From Staphylococcus schweitzeri (GTDB lineage Bacteria > Bacillota > Bacilli > Staphylococcales > Staphylococcaceae), in the NCBI RefSeq assembly GCF_002902405.1, contig NZ_PPQS01000026.1, forward strand, positions 1 to 53,686: a stretch of 53,686 bases of DNA. Reading direction: 5' to 3'. Within the stretch, counting starts at the first letter, position 1, and every line of letters starts with the position of its first letter. Under the pieces are notes generated by a model. That model ran no database searches and was not told the DNA's origin. It saw nothing but the letters and a program-made list of their open reading frames with translations. The position numbers and the translations under genes were made by a program. Shown in pieces: positions 1-7,353 of the stretch.

Positions 1-84
1 ATTTGGCCTGAAAAAGAATATGCAATAAATAGGGTTAAAAAAATAGAAGATTATATTAAAGAACAAGAAGAAACTGAACTATAG
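1..84 (+). CDS. DUF600 family protein, C-terminal end only (EsaG-like)
   Basis: Only the last 27 codons and the stop are inside the window; the gene begins upstream. The translated tail ends in a charged helix (KKIEDYIKEQEETEL) that closely resembles the end of the next gene (EKYVKEQE), so the two are tandem paralogues. In S. aureus, DUF600 (TIGR01741) genes form arrays next to the type VII secretion locus, and EsaG of this family neutralises the secreted nuclease EsaD. A role as an orphan immunity protein is inferred from family and arrangement. Confidence 0.7.
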   Translation: MWPEKEYAINRVKKIEDYIKEQEETEL

Positions 85-94
85 GGGAGATAAT

Positions 95-583
95 ATGACT
101 TTCGAAGAAAAACAAAGTCAAATGTATAACGAGATTGCGAATGAGATTAGTGGGATGATACCAGTAGAATGGGAGCAAGTATTTACAATAGCTTATGTAA
201 CTGATCAAGCTGGAGAAGTCATTTTTAATTATACTAAACCAGGTAGTGATGAATTAAATTATTATTCAGACATACCTAAAGATTGCAATGTCTCAAAAGA
301 TATTTTTAAGAATTCATGGTTTAAAGTTTATCGAATGTTTGATGAGTTAAGAAATGCATTTAAAGAAGAAGGACTTGAACCATGGACATCATGTGAATTT
401 GATTTTACAAGAGACGGTAAATTGAATGTATCTTTTGATTATATAGATTGGATAAATACAGAGTTTGATCAATTGGGCCGTGAAAATTATTATATGTACA
501 AAAAGTTTGGGGTTATACCAGAAATGGAATATGAAATGGAAGAAATTCGAGAAGTAGAGAAGTATGTTAAAGAACAAGAGTAG
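95..583 (+). CDS. DUF600 family protein, EsaG-like nuclease immunity paralogue
   Basis: 162 residues, acidic, with no signal peptide or membrane segment, so cytosolic. Length and the N-terminal pattern (MTFEEKQSQMYNEIANEISGMIP) fit the staphylococcal tandem DUF600 family, about 160-165 residues. EsaG binds and inactivates the type VII-secreted DNase EsaD; extra copies are thought to protect against toxin variants from other strains. The ATG lies 10 bases after the previous stop, preceded by GGGGAG, so both copies are probably on one transcript. This is the last copy before a long non-coding stretch, so the array ends here. Which toxin it matches cannot be told from sequence. Confidence 0.82.
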   Translation: MTFEEKQSQMYNEIANEISGMIPVEWEQVFTIAYVTDQAGEVIFNYTKPGSDELNYYSDIPKDCNVSKDIFKNSWFKVYRMFDELRNAFKEEGLEPWTSCEFDFTRDGKLNVSFDYIDWINTEFDQLGRENYYMYKKFGVIPEMEYEMEEIREVEKYVKEQE

Positions 584-1214
584 CAAACATGTTATAGAAG
601 GCTGTGCAAAATCACCCTCGTTTTACATTTGACTCAAAGAAGAAGGTAAACGATAAGATTACTTGCAACTTAAAAAGTCTATTAGCTTCTCGGTATACAT
701 ACATCATATATAAATGAGTTTAACTAATTAATAAATCGCGATATAAATTTAAAATTGCCATTAATTGAAAGAGTTATTGTAGTGTAATTTATAAAGTTGA
801 TGCACGTTGACTTATTTTTTAAAACTTATATCAAAAAAATATGAGAAAAGTATATACTATTAAAATGTTTTTTACTATAATTATAAATAGTTAAATATTT
901 GGTTGTGAAATAAATGTGTGGAAGGCAATTTTTAGAGATACATAGCAATGTATAGGCATCAAATAGTTATTGCATAATTTATTATGATGACATAATTTTC
1001 AGTAGTTATTTATTCCTTTAATTAGAATTTAATACTGAAATAGGTGTTTATATTAAGAAGACTTTAATATCATAATAAATCAAAATCTTGCGTCAAACAT
1101 TTAAACGAATTTTAAGTTTATAACAATTGGTTAAACATTGTTCAAACATCACAATGATAAAGCATATTATCAGCTTTGTAGTGTGTGGAAAATGACAGCC
1201 ATCTAAGGAGAAAA
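584..1214. other. AT-rich intergenic region with no convincing gene
   Basis: About 630 bases very rich in A/T, with stops in all frames. It separates the DUF600 array from the lipoprotein gene. I found no clear hairpin-plus-U terminator and no decayed DUF600 copy. The only structured part is a 35-bp element at 1121-1155 that recurs exactly at 1630-1664 (separate entry). Confidence 0.6.
1121..1155 (+). repeat. 35-bp intergenic direct repeat, copy 1
   Basis: Exact 35-base match to 1630-1664 on the same strand. It contains the dyad AACAAT-N9-ATTGTT (1122-1127 and 1137-1142). It ends about 60 bases before the lipoprotein start codon, consistent with a shared upstream regulatory element or the edge of a duplication. 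No protein binder is assigned. Confidence 0.85.
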
Positions 1215-1592
1215 ATGATGAAAAGAATATTGATAGTATTTTTAATGTTAGCAATTGTATTGGCAGGTTGTTCTAATAAAGGTGAAAAGTATCAAAAAGA
1301 TATTGATAAAGTATACAAAGAACAGAAGCAAATGAATAAAGATGCCTCAAAAATACAAAACACTATTAAAACAGACATTAAACAAGAAGACAGTAATACA
1401 CATGTTTATAAAGATGGTAAAGTCATTGTTATTGGTATTCAATTGTTTAAAGATCAAAAGAAAATGTATTATTTCGCTTATGACATTAAAGATGGTAAGG
1501 CAAAGATCAATAAAGAAATAGACCCAATTAAGTATATGAAAGACCATAAAGCAGATTTTGAAGATGAAAATGTAGAAGTGAAAAAAGATTAG
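1215..1592 (+). CDS. small lipoprotein, cystatin-like fold (DUF4467-type)
   Basis: About 125 residues. It begins MMKRILIVFLMLAIVLAGCSNKG: a short basic start, a hydrophobic core and a lipobox LAGC, so the mature protein should be lipid-anchored at its cysteine. The rest is highly charged (KYQKDIDKVYKEQKQMNKDASKIQ), followed by alternating strand-like segments (HVYKDGKVIVIGIQLF, KKMYYFAYDI), as in the cystatin-like DUF4467 lipoproteins of staphylococci; that family call is from recall. An in-frame ATG exists at 1185, but AAGGAG at 1205-1210 places the start at 1215 or 1218 and the extra residues would spoil the signal peptide. Function unknown. Confidence 0.75.
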   Translation: MMKRILIVFLMLAIVLAGCSNKGEKYQKDIDKVYKEQKQMNKDASKIQNTIKTDIKQEDSNTHVYKDGKVIVIGIQLFKDQKKMYYFAYDIKDGKAKINKEIDPIKYMKDHKADFEDENVEVKKD

Positions 1593-1629
1593 CGCACGCT
1601 CTTTTTTAAGATTATAATTAGCTTCAAAA

Positions 1630-1664
1630 TAACAATTGGTTAAACATTGTTCAAACATCACAAT
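1630..1664 (+). repeat. 35-bp intergenic direct repeat, copy 2
   Basis: Second exact copy of the element at 1121-1155, here 77 bases before the membrane-protein start codon. Sequences after the two copies differ, so identity stops sharply at the right edge. Confidence 0.85.
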
Positions 1665-1741
1665 AAACACGATATAAATTTAAACATTTATATATAAGAA
1701 CACAAACGTAAGTTTGTAAATAATAATAAAGGAGTAAGACA

Positions 1742-2140
1742 ATGGAAAAATCGGTCAAAATAATGACAATAATAGGTATTTCAGTTCTAGGTTTAGCAAC
1801 AGTATTTAATTTTCTGTTTATGGTTTTAGCAGCATCAGGTGTAATGACTACAGATATGTCAACAACAGTTGATGGTGAGGTTAATAGTTTGGATCCAGAA
1901 ACAGCAGCAGCAGTTTATACTGTGCTTTTCTTATTCCTATTTATATTTGGAATCATTTCACTTATTTTAGGTACAATCGGTATGATTAAAGCATCTAAAA
2001 ATAAAAAAATGAGTGGCATCTTATTAATTAGTGGAGCAGTAGTAAGTGGTAACATAATTACATTTGTTTTATGGTTAATCAGTGGAATTAAACTACTTAC
2101 TAATAACAAGCCTAAAGATGAAATAAGTCAGCTATCATAA
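1742..2140 (+). CDS. small multi-spanning membrane protein, unknown function
   Basis: 132 residues with hydrophobic segments at about 8-32, 57-82 and 90-119; the last may be two helices around a short turn. A polar, acidic, Thr-rich loop at about 34-56 separates the first two, and the tail is hydrophilic (NNKPKDEISQLS). AAAGGAG eight bases upstream supports the ATG. The layout resembles small DUF4064-like Firmicutes membrane proteins, but I do not recognise it with certainty. It follows the second 35-bp repeat and is convergent with the formate/nitrite channel gene, a hairpin lying between them. Confidence 0.7.
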   Translation: MEKSVKIMTIIGISVLGLATVFNFLFMVLAASGVMTTDMSTTVDGEVNSLDPETAAAVYTVLFLFLFIFGIISLILGTIGMIKASKNKKMSGILLISGAVVSGNIITFVLWLISGIKLLTNNKPKDEISQLS

Positions 2141-2217
2141 TAATTCTGTAGTGAAATTTCAAACGTCCATCAATAATTATATTTCTGTTAGTTTTTTAGT
2201 AAATTAATCAATTAAAT

Positions 2218-2273
2218 AAAATGCTCCCGTAGAAGTAGATGTTCAGTCAATAACTACTTTAATGGGAGCATTT
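2218..2273. terminator. bidirectional terminator between convergent genes
   Basis: Ten-base stem AAATGCTCCC (2218-2227) pairs with GGGAGCATTT (2264-2273). An inner AAGTAG/CTACTT stem (2232-2237 and 2254-2259) extends the hairpin. A/T runs on both sides suit termination from both strands. Confidence 0.8.
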
Positions 2274-2387
2274 TGTATTTGATAATGCTCATAGCATCGG
2301 ACAAAAACCATTGACGAACTTAAAAAATACGTTAGCTAATGCACTTCTTAATATCAAGGCATCGACTAACGCATTGTTTAAATATAG

Positions 2388-3212
2388 TTAATTATTTTTA
2401 TTAAATTGATGATGGTCATTCAAGTAAGCATAGAATAAACCTATAATGAGACCGCCTCCGATATAGTTACCGATAAAAGCGGCAGCAATGTTCGAAATAG
2501 CAGGTATGAAGTGCAATGTATCAACTTGATAAATTAATCCCCCCATAAATAAACAACTGTTGTAAACTACGTGTTCATAACCCATAAAGGCGAAAATGGT
2601 AACACCGAACATCATGACAAACATTTTGGCGAGTACATCGTCAATTTGCATTGCAATAACTAATGAAATGTTGATAAAGAAATTGGCGAATATCGCTTTC
2701 ATTAATATACTTACAAACCCAGTAGACAAAGTTTTATGCTCTATTACTACTGATAATTGATTTAACATATCTGGCGTCATTACATTTGAAAAACGCATGA
2801 AACTAAATAAAATAGCAGCACCTAAAATATTTCCTGCAAAGCATAATAAAAATATTTTCAATACTCTAGTTGGTTTAATTACTTTATAATACAGCCCTAC
2901 AGTAAAGTACATGAAGTTACTGGTTAGTAGTTCGGAGTTTGTAAATAAAATGAGTACTAACGCAAAGCTGAATGTAATGGCACTGGCCATATTCACTATA
3001 CCTGGTGGTAAATCTGGTTCGTGTGTGGCTTTAACTGATAGCACGAAGACCGTAATAATACCGATAATAAATCCTGCCATCATAGCACGTAATAAATAAC
3101 GTTTTAAATAAACGCTTTGTAATATATCTTTCGTTCTTATCGTTTCGACTACGTTATTTACCCAGTCGTCCCCATAAAAAATCTTATCCCATTTAATATG
3201 TTTCTCCTTCAC
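2388..3212 (-). CDS. formate/nitrite transporter family channel (FocA/NirC type)
   Basis: About 274 residues with six hydrophobic segments after a short polar N-terminus (KWDKIFYGDDWVNNVVETIRTKD). This matches the pentameric FNT family, which passes formate, nitrite or hydrosulfide across the membrane. Conserved-looking features are the LLTSNFMYFTVGLYYK stretch after the second helix and the Gly-rich C-terminal helix (NYIGGGLIIGLFYAYL). An ATG at 3233 adds seven residues but has no ribosome site; GTG at 3212 has GAGG eight bases before it and is preferred. The gene is monocistronic; substrate cannot be fixed, formate or nitrite being likely in a facultative anaerobe. Confidence 0.85.
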   Translation of the reverse strand: MKEKHIKWDKIFYGDDWVNNVVETIRTKDILQSVYLKRYLLRAMMAGFIIGIITVFVLSVKATHEPDLPPGIVNMASAITFSFALVLILFTNSELLTSNFMYFTVGLYYKVIKPTRVLKIFLLCFAGNILGAAILFSFMRFSNVMTPDMLNQLSVVIEHKTLSTGFVSILMKAIFANFFINISLVIAMQIDDVLAKMFVMMFGVTIFAFMGYEHVVYNSCLFMGGLIYQVDTLHFIPAISNIAAAFIGNYIGGGLIIGLFYAYLNDHHQFNKNN

Positions 3213-3397
3213 AATGACATCCTCACTTTTCATTTGTTAATCAGAGTATACTATGAATCGCCTTATTTGTGAATAATTTCACAAAATCAATTTTTAAAAC
3301 TAATATTTTTGAATAACAGCTAGGATTTTTTAACAAATCATTTATTTTAAAAAATTAATCTTCAGGTAGTATCAATGAATAAATACAGATTTTCATA

Positions 3398-3438
3398 CAA
3401 AAAAGCCTAGTAATGATGTGTCGATCATTACTAGGAGA
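3398..3438 (-). terminator. rho-independent terminator of the BrnQ gene
   Basis: Perfect 12-base stem CCTAGTAATGAT (3406-3417) and ATCATTACTAGG (3424-3435) with a six-base loop. On the minus strand it is followed by a T run (AAAAAA on the plus strand), so it ends transcription of the minus-strand gene whose stop is at 3450. Confidence 0.9.
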
Positions 3439-3449
3439 TTATGCGTCTA

Positions 3450-4757
3450 TTAAGTTGTCGCTTGTTTCGGACGGCGTATAACTACATCGATGATGAAACC
3501 TATGATAGCAAAAAGAATGAATGGTACGAGCCAAGCTAAATCGATATCTGCTAAAGGTAACATCATAAACCATTTCAAAATAACACCGTGTAATAAGTCG
3601 AAACTATTTAGTATTTGTAAAATTGAAATAATCAATGTAATAACAGTTGCAAGTCGGTATGCCCAACTAAATCGGAATTTGCTAAACATGTTAGCAAATG
3701 ATATGAGTACTAGCGCAATGGATACCGGATATATTAATGTCAATAATGGTACGGCAATTTTTAAAATCATTTCTAAACCAAGTGTTGTAAATAAGAAGCC
3801 TATGATAGAGAAAATAAGTGCGAATATTTTATAAGAAAACTTAGGTACGTGTTTCTTAGTAAATGTTGCACAAGCATTGACGAGTCCTATACATGTTGTT
3901 AAACATGCAAGAATAACCGTCATTCCAAATACGAGGTTACCGAACGAACCAAATACTCGTAATGAATTGTACGTCAATATATCAGTACCATCTTTAAAGC
4001 TTCCTGGAGCTGTTGACGCACCTACATATGCCAACGAAAAGTAAATCATGCCAAGTAATATAGCTGCAATAAATCCTGAAAAGCAGACATATTTTAATAT
4101 TTTCATGCGATCTGTGAGACCTTTAAATTTATAACCATTTACAATGACTACGGAAAAGGCTAACGCAGCAACAAGATCCATTGTAAAATAGCCTTCCAAA
4201 CTTCCTGAAATGAAAGGATGTGTTATATATTTATCCTTAGGTGCACTTAGTGCAGATTCAGGGTTGAAAATGACTGCAATACTTAATAGTGCGACCATTA
4301 ATAGTAATAACGGTGTTAATAATTTTCCTAAATTATCGACGATTTTTGATGGATTTAAACTAATCCAATAAACGATGGCAAAAAAGATTGCTGCGAATAT
4401 AATTAAAGTCCATTGGTTGTGTACGGGTAAAATGTGTCTTGTACCAATTTCATATGCGACATTTGCGGCACGTGGAATACCGTAAAATGCTCCAATAGAC
4501 ATGTAAATGACGACAGCGAATATAAACCCGAACCATGGATGTATACGATTGCCTACACTTTCAACACCTTCATCATAAAATGCGACAACGATAACAGTAA
4601 TAAAGGGTAGTAATATGCCTGTAAGGGCAAATCCTAGCATACCAATCCACATATTTTGCCCTGCTGTATGACCGAGCATGGGTGGGAATATTAAATTTCC
4701 GGCTCCAAAAAATAGTGAAAATAGCATGAGGCCTGAAATGATAACTTGTTTTTTCAA
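3450..4757 (-). CDS. brnQ2: branched-chain amino acid:cation carrier (BrnQ/LivCS family)
   Basis: 435 residues with about 12 membrane segments. It opens with the family signature MKKQVIISGLMLFSLFFGAGNLIFPPMLG. BrnQ carriers import isoleucine, leucine and valine with sodium or protons. S. aureus has three copies, and the one in this neighbourhood, between the formate channel and sapS, is the isoleucine-preferring BrnQ2; the symbol rests on position. The start is TTG, supported by GGAAGG eight bases upstream. A weak CodY-like box lies about 40 bases upstream (4798-4812), which would fit the known CodY control of branched-chain uptake. Confidence 0.88.
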   Translation of the reverse strand: MKKQVIISGLMLFSLFFGAGNLIFPPMLGHTAGQNMWIGMLGFALTGILLPFITVIVVAFYDEGVESVGNRIHPWFGFIFAVVIYMSIGAFYGIPRAANVAYEIGTRHILPVHNQWTLIIFAAIFFAIVYWISLNPSKIVDNLGKLLTPLLLLMVALLSIAVIFNPESALSAPKDKYITHPFISGSLEGYFTMDLVAALAFSVVIVNGYKFKGLTDRMKILKYVCFSGFIAAILLGMIYFSLAYVGASTAPGSFKDGTDILTYNSLRVFGSFGNLVFGMTVILACLTTCIGLVNACATFTKKHVPKFSYKIFALIFSIIGFLFTTLGLEMILKIAVPLLTLIYPVSIALVLISFANMFSKFRFSWAYRLATVITLIISILQILNSFDLLHGVILKWFMMLPLADIDLAWLVPFILFAIIGFIIDVVIRRPKQATT

Positions 4758-4797
4758 TGTAATTTCCTTCCTAAAACTAGATATTCATAATTATTTA

Positions 4798-4812
4798 AAA
4801 AATCTGAAAAAT
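4798..4812. promoter_or_regulatory. possible CodY box upstream of brnQ2
   Basis: The 15-mer with core CTGAAAA matches the CodY consensus AATTTTCWGAAAATT at 11 of 15 positions. The area is AT-rich, so chance matches are expected; the position upstream of a branched-chain amino acid carrier is what makes it plausible. Confidence 0.35.
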
Positions 4813-5031
4813 AAAAACGTTCTTACTTTATCTTTAAATGACAATACTATGATTCTATTATTTTATAAAAAATATTGCAATAATAAAGCATTAAGAAAAA
4901 GCATAATAACAGTGTAAAGTGTCTGTTTTTTAATTAAATTATGCTGTGTTCAACCCTCTAAATATATGTTTGCATTCCTCAGAAATGAAAGTGTAAAATG
5001 AAAACAAGGCATTTAAGGGGGGGAAAGTATT

Positions 5032-5556
5032 ATGAATGTAAGATTTCCAATTGGACAATTAAAGGTACCAGAAACAATTACATCAGCACATATAGAAAGA
5101 TGGACGAATGAAATTAATGAGTATAGTTCACAACTTTCTAGTATTGTGAATTATTTGGATGAAGAAGAACTGAATAGAACTTATCGTGAAGGAGCATGGA
5201 CTGTTAGGCAATTAGTACATCATATAGTTGATTCTCAGCTCAATTTATACTTACGATTAAAGTTAGCTTTAACTGATAAAGAGCCATATGTTTCAGAATT
5301 TAATCAAGAACAATGGGCGATACAATCAGATTATGATTTGCCTGTTCAAGTGTCAGTTGATTTACTTCGAAATTTAAATATGCGTGTTGTTTCTCTTATC
5401 AAAGAAATCTCGACTACACAATTCTCACGTGCATTTGAATTGCAAAATACAGGTCGTGTCACTGTTGGTGAAACAATAGCTAAGTTATCTTGGCATGAAA
5501 GACATCACCTTGCACACATCCAAATTGCATTGAATCAGTTTAATGAAGAATGCTAA
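5032..5556 (+). CDS. DinB-fold metal enzyme, YfiT/BstA-type (bacillithiol transferase-like)
   Basis: 174 residues, soluble. It matches the DinB_2/YfiT pattern: a four-helix bundle with three metal histidines. Visible candidates are His64 in QLVHHIVDSQ, and His158 and His162 in WHERHHLAHIQIAL, with spacing as in Bacillus subtilis YfiT. Members of this group transfer bacillithiol, the main low-molecular-weight thiol of staphylococci, to electrophiles such as fosfomycin-like or halogenated compounds, though some act as hydrolases. A strong purine-rich site (AAGGGGGGG) precedes the ATG. It stands alone between the BrnQ gene and a STAR repeat. Exact substrate unknown. Confidence 0.8.
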   Translation: MNVRFPIGQLKVPETITSAHIERWTNEINEYSSQLSSIVNYLDEEELNRTYREGAWTVRQLVHHIVDSQLNLYLRLKLALTDKEPYVSEFNQEQWAIQSDYDLPVQVSVDLLRNLNMRVVSLIKEISTTQFSRAFELQNTGRVTVGETIAKLSWHERHHLAHIQIALNQFNEEC

Positions 5557-5609
5557 ACGATGGCTTATGCAAAATAATGAACTTACGGGTATGTAAATAT
5601 GATTGTTAG

Positions 5610-5676
5610 TGTGAGAGGGACGTGGTATAGAAATAATAAAGAATCACTAATGATTTATTATGTAGTGGTTCTCACA
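5610..5676. terminator. hairpin after the DinB-type gene
   Basis: TGTGAGA (5610-5616) pairs with TCTCACA (5670-5676), with an inner TAATAAA/TTTATTA pairing. No strong U run follows, so terminator function is only probable. Confidence 0.45.
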
Positions 5677-5708
5677 GCTTAACAACAGTTAATGTGTACT
5701 TAAAAATA

Positions 5709-6090
5709 GGAGGGAGTGGGACAGAAATGATATTTTCGCAAAATTTATTTCGTCGTCCCACCCCAACTTGCATTGTTTGTAGAATTTCTTTTCGAAATTC
5801 TCTGTGTTGGGGACCCGCCAACTTGCATTGTCTGTTGAAATTGGGAATCCAATTTCTCTGTGTTGAGGCCCACACCCCAACTCGCATTGCCTGTAGAATT
5901 TCATTTCGAAATTCTCTTTGTTGGGGCCCACACCCCAACTCGCACATTATTGTAAGCTGACTTTTCGTCAGCTTCTGTGTTGGGGCCCCTGACTAGAATT
6001 GGACAAAACTTGTTACAAGCACATTTTCAATCAGTCAATTACTGTTAATATATCATTATAGTCTGTGACGTTGATTTGTGTCCCAGGCTC
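5709..6090. repeat. STAR-type intergenic repeat cassette
   Basis: Holds four copies of the staphylococcal STAR motif (consensus T[GAT]TGTTG[GT]GGCCC[CA]): 5803-5816, 5859-5871, 5917-5930 and 5976-5989, spaced 56-59 bases. Each copy is the right arm of a hairpin whose left arm is CCCCAAC or a close variant, with an inner eight-base stem. The cassette is bounded by GTGGGACAGAAAT near 5715 and its approximate complement ATTTGTGTCCCAG near 6073-6086. STAR elements occur in intergenic regions of S. aureus and vary in copy number; function unknown. Open frames here are artefacts of the repeats. Confidence 0.9.
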
Positions 6091-6228
6091 TACTCGATTA
6101 TATGAAATGTTCACATATTTGTTAGCTTTTAAAGAAATAATATTAAATATCTTTGCATAGTATAGCAATATCAAATAAATGCATTTATAATTTTAACTGT
6201 ATTTTAATATTAATTATGAGGTGATAGG

Positions 6229-7119
6229 ATGAATAAAATTTCAAAGTATATTGCAATAGCATCGCTATCAGTAGCGGTTACAGTTTCAGCACCACAAACA
6301 ACAAATTCTACGGCTATTGCTAAAAGTTCTGCTGAAGTTCAACAAACGCAACAAGCTTCTATACCGGCATCACAAAAGGTGAATCTTGGTAATCAGAATA
6401 TTATGGCAGTATCTTGGTATCAAAATTCAGCTGAAGCAAAAGCACTATATTTACAAGGGTATAACAGTGCAAAGACTCAGTTAGATAAAGAGATTAAAAA
6501 GAATAAAGGTAAACATAAGTTAGCTATTGCTTTGGATTTAGATGAAACAGTTTTAGATAATTCTCCATATCAAGGCTATGCATCAATACATAATAAAGCT
6601 TTCCCAGAAGGTTGGCATGAATGGGTACAAGCTGCTAAAGCTAAACCTGTCTATGGCGCAAAAGAATTCTTGAAATATGCTGACAAAAAAGGTGTCGATA
6701 TCTACTATATTTCTGATAGAGATAAAGAAAAAGATTTAAAGGCAACACAAAAGAACTTAAAACAACAAGGTATCCCTCAAGCTAAGAAGAGTCATATTTT
6801 ACTAAAAGGTAAAGATGATAAGAGTAAAGAATCACGCAGACAAATGGTTCAAAAGAATCATAAACTTGTCATGCTATTTGGAGATAATTTATTAGATTTT
6901 ACAGATCCAAAAGAAGCCACAGCTGAATCTCGTGAAGCATTAATTGAAAAACATAAAGACGATTTTGGTAAGAAATACATTATTTTCCCTAACCCAATGT
7001 ATGGTAGTTGGGAAGCTACAATTTATAACAATAACTATAAAGCAAGTGACAAAGCGAAAGATAAATTACGTAAAAATTCTATTAAACAATTCGATCCTAA
7101 AACAGGAGAAGTTAAATAA
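6229..7119 (+). CDS. sapS: secreted class C acid phosphatase SapS, e(P4) family
   Basis: 296 residues with a signal peptide (about 1-31; hydrophobic stretch IAIASLSVAVTVSAP). It has the two class C phosphatase motifs: DLDETVLDNS at 103-112, where Asp103 is the expected nucleophile and Asp105 the acid/base, and GDNLLDF at 218-224. These HAD-superfamily enzymes remove phosphate from nucleoside monophosphates and other phosphomonoesters outside the cell. Unlike Haemophilus e(P4), no lipobox cysteine is present, so the protein should be released, as reported for S. aureus SapS. GAGGTGATAGG precedes the ATG. Single-gene unit ended by a hairpin at 7132-7165. Confidence 0.93.
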   Translation: MNKISKYIAIASLSVAVTVSAPQTTNSTAIAKSSAEVQQTQQASIPASQKVNLGNQNIMAVSWYQNSAEAKALYLQGYNSAKTQLDKEIKKNKGKHKLAIALDLDETVLDNSPYQGYASIHNKAFPEGWHEWVQAAKAKPVYGAKEFLKYADKKGVDIYYISDRDKEKDLKATQKNLKQQGIPQAKKSHILLKGKDDKSKESRRQMVQKNHKLVMLFGDNLLDFTDPKEATAESREALIEKHKDDFGKKYIIFPNPMYGSWEATIYNNNYKASDKAKDKLRKNSIKQFDPKTGEVK

Positions 7120-7130
7120 GTTACGAATTG

Positions 7131-7171
7131 GACGTCTACATGTACTTAAAGGTATATGTAGGCGTTTTTAA
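7131..7171 (+). terminator. terminator of sapS
   Basis: ACGTCTACAT (7132-7141) pairs with ATGTAGGCGT (7156-7165, one mismatch), followed by TTTTTAAATTT. It begins 13 bases after the stop codon. Confidence 0.8.
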
Positions 7172-7292
7172 ATTTAAATGTACCGTACAAAAACAATAGG
7201 CAATTAATTGCATTTTCCATAAATTTGCTTTTAATATAAAAAGTTCGGGTATAATGGAAGGTAAGTATATATAACATTAAATAGGGCAACAT

Positions 7293-7306
7293 GATGTACG
7301 TGCATC
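7293..7306. promoter_or_regulatory. operator-like palindrome before the ABC transporter pair
   Basis: GATGTACGTGCATC is a 14-base dyad with one mismatched pair, 47 bases before the permease start. A candidate extended -10 (GGGTATAAT, 7248-7255) lies upstream, so the dyad is in the untranslated leader or at the transcription start, a usual repressor position. No regulator gene is adjacent. Confidence 0.4.
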
Positions 7307-7353
7307 TAAGAATATAAACAATGTTTAAATCATGGTAGTAGGGAGAGGAATGC

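Noticed and set aside
5672..5960. Three overlapping open frames on both strands
   Set aside because: They are translations of the STAR hairpin repeats (repeating PNTENFE/CELGCGPQ) with no start signals.
5709..6090. CRISPR-like regularly spaced repeats
   Set aside because: Spacing is regular, but the intervening sequences are part of the same hairpins and similar to each other, and there are no cas genes.
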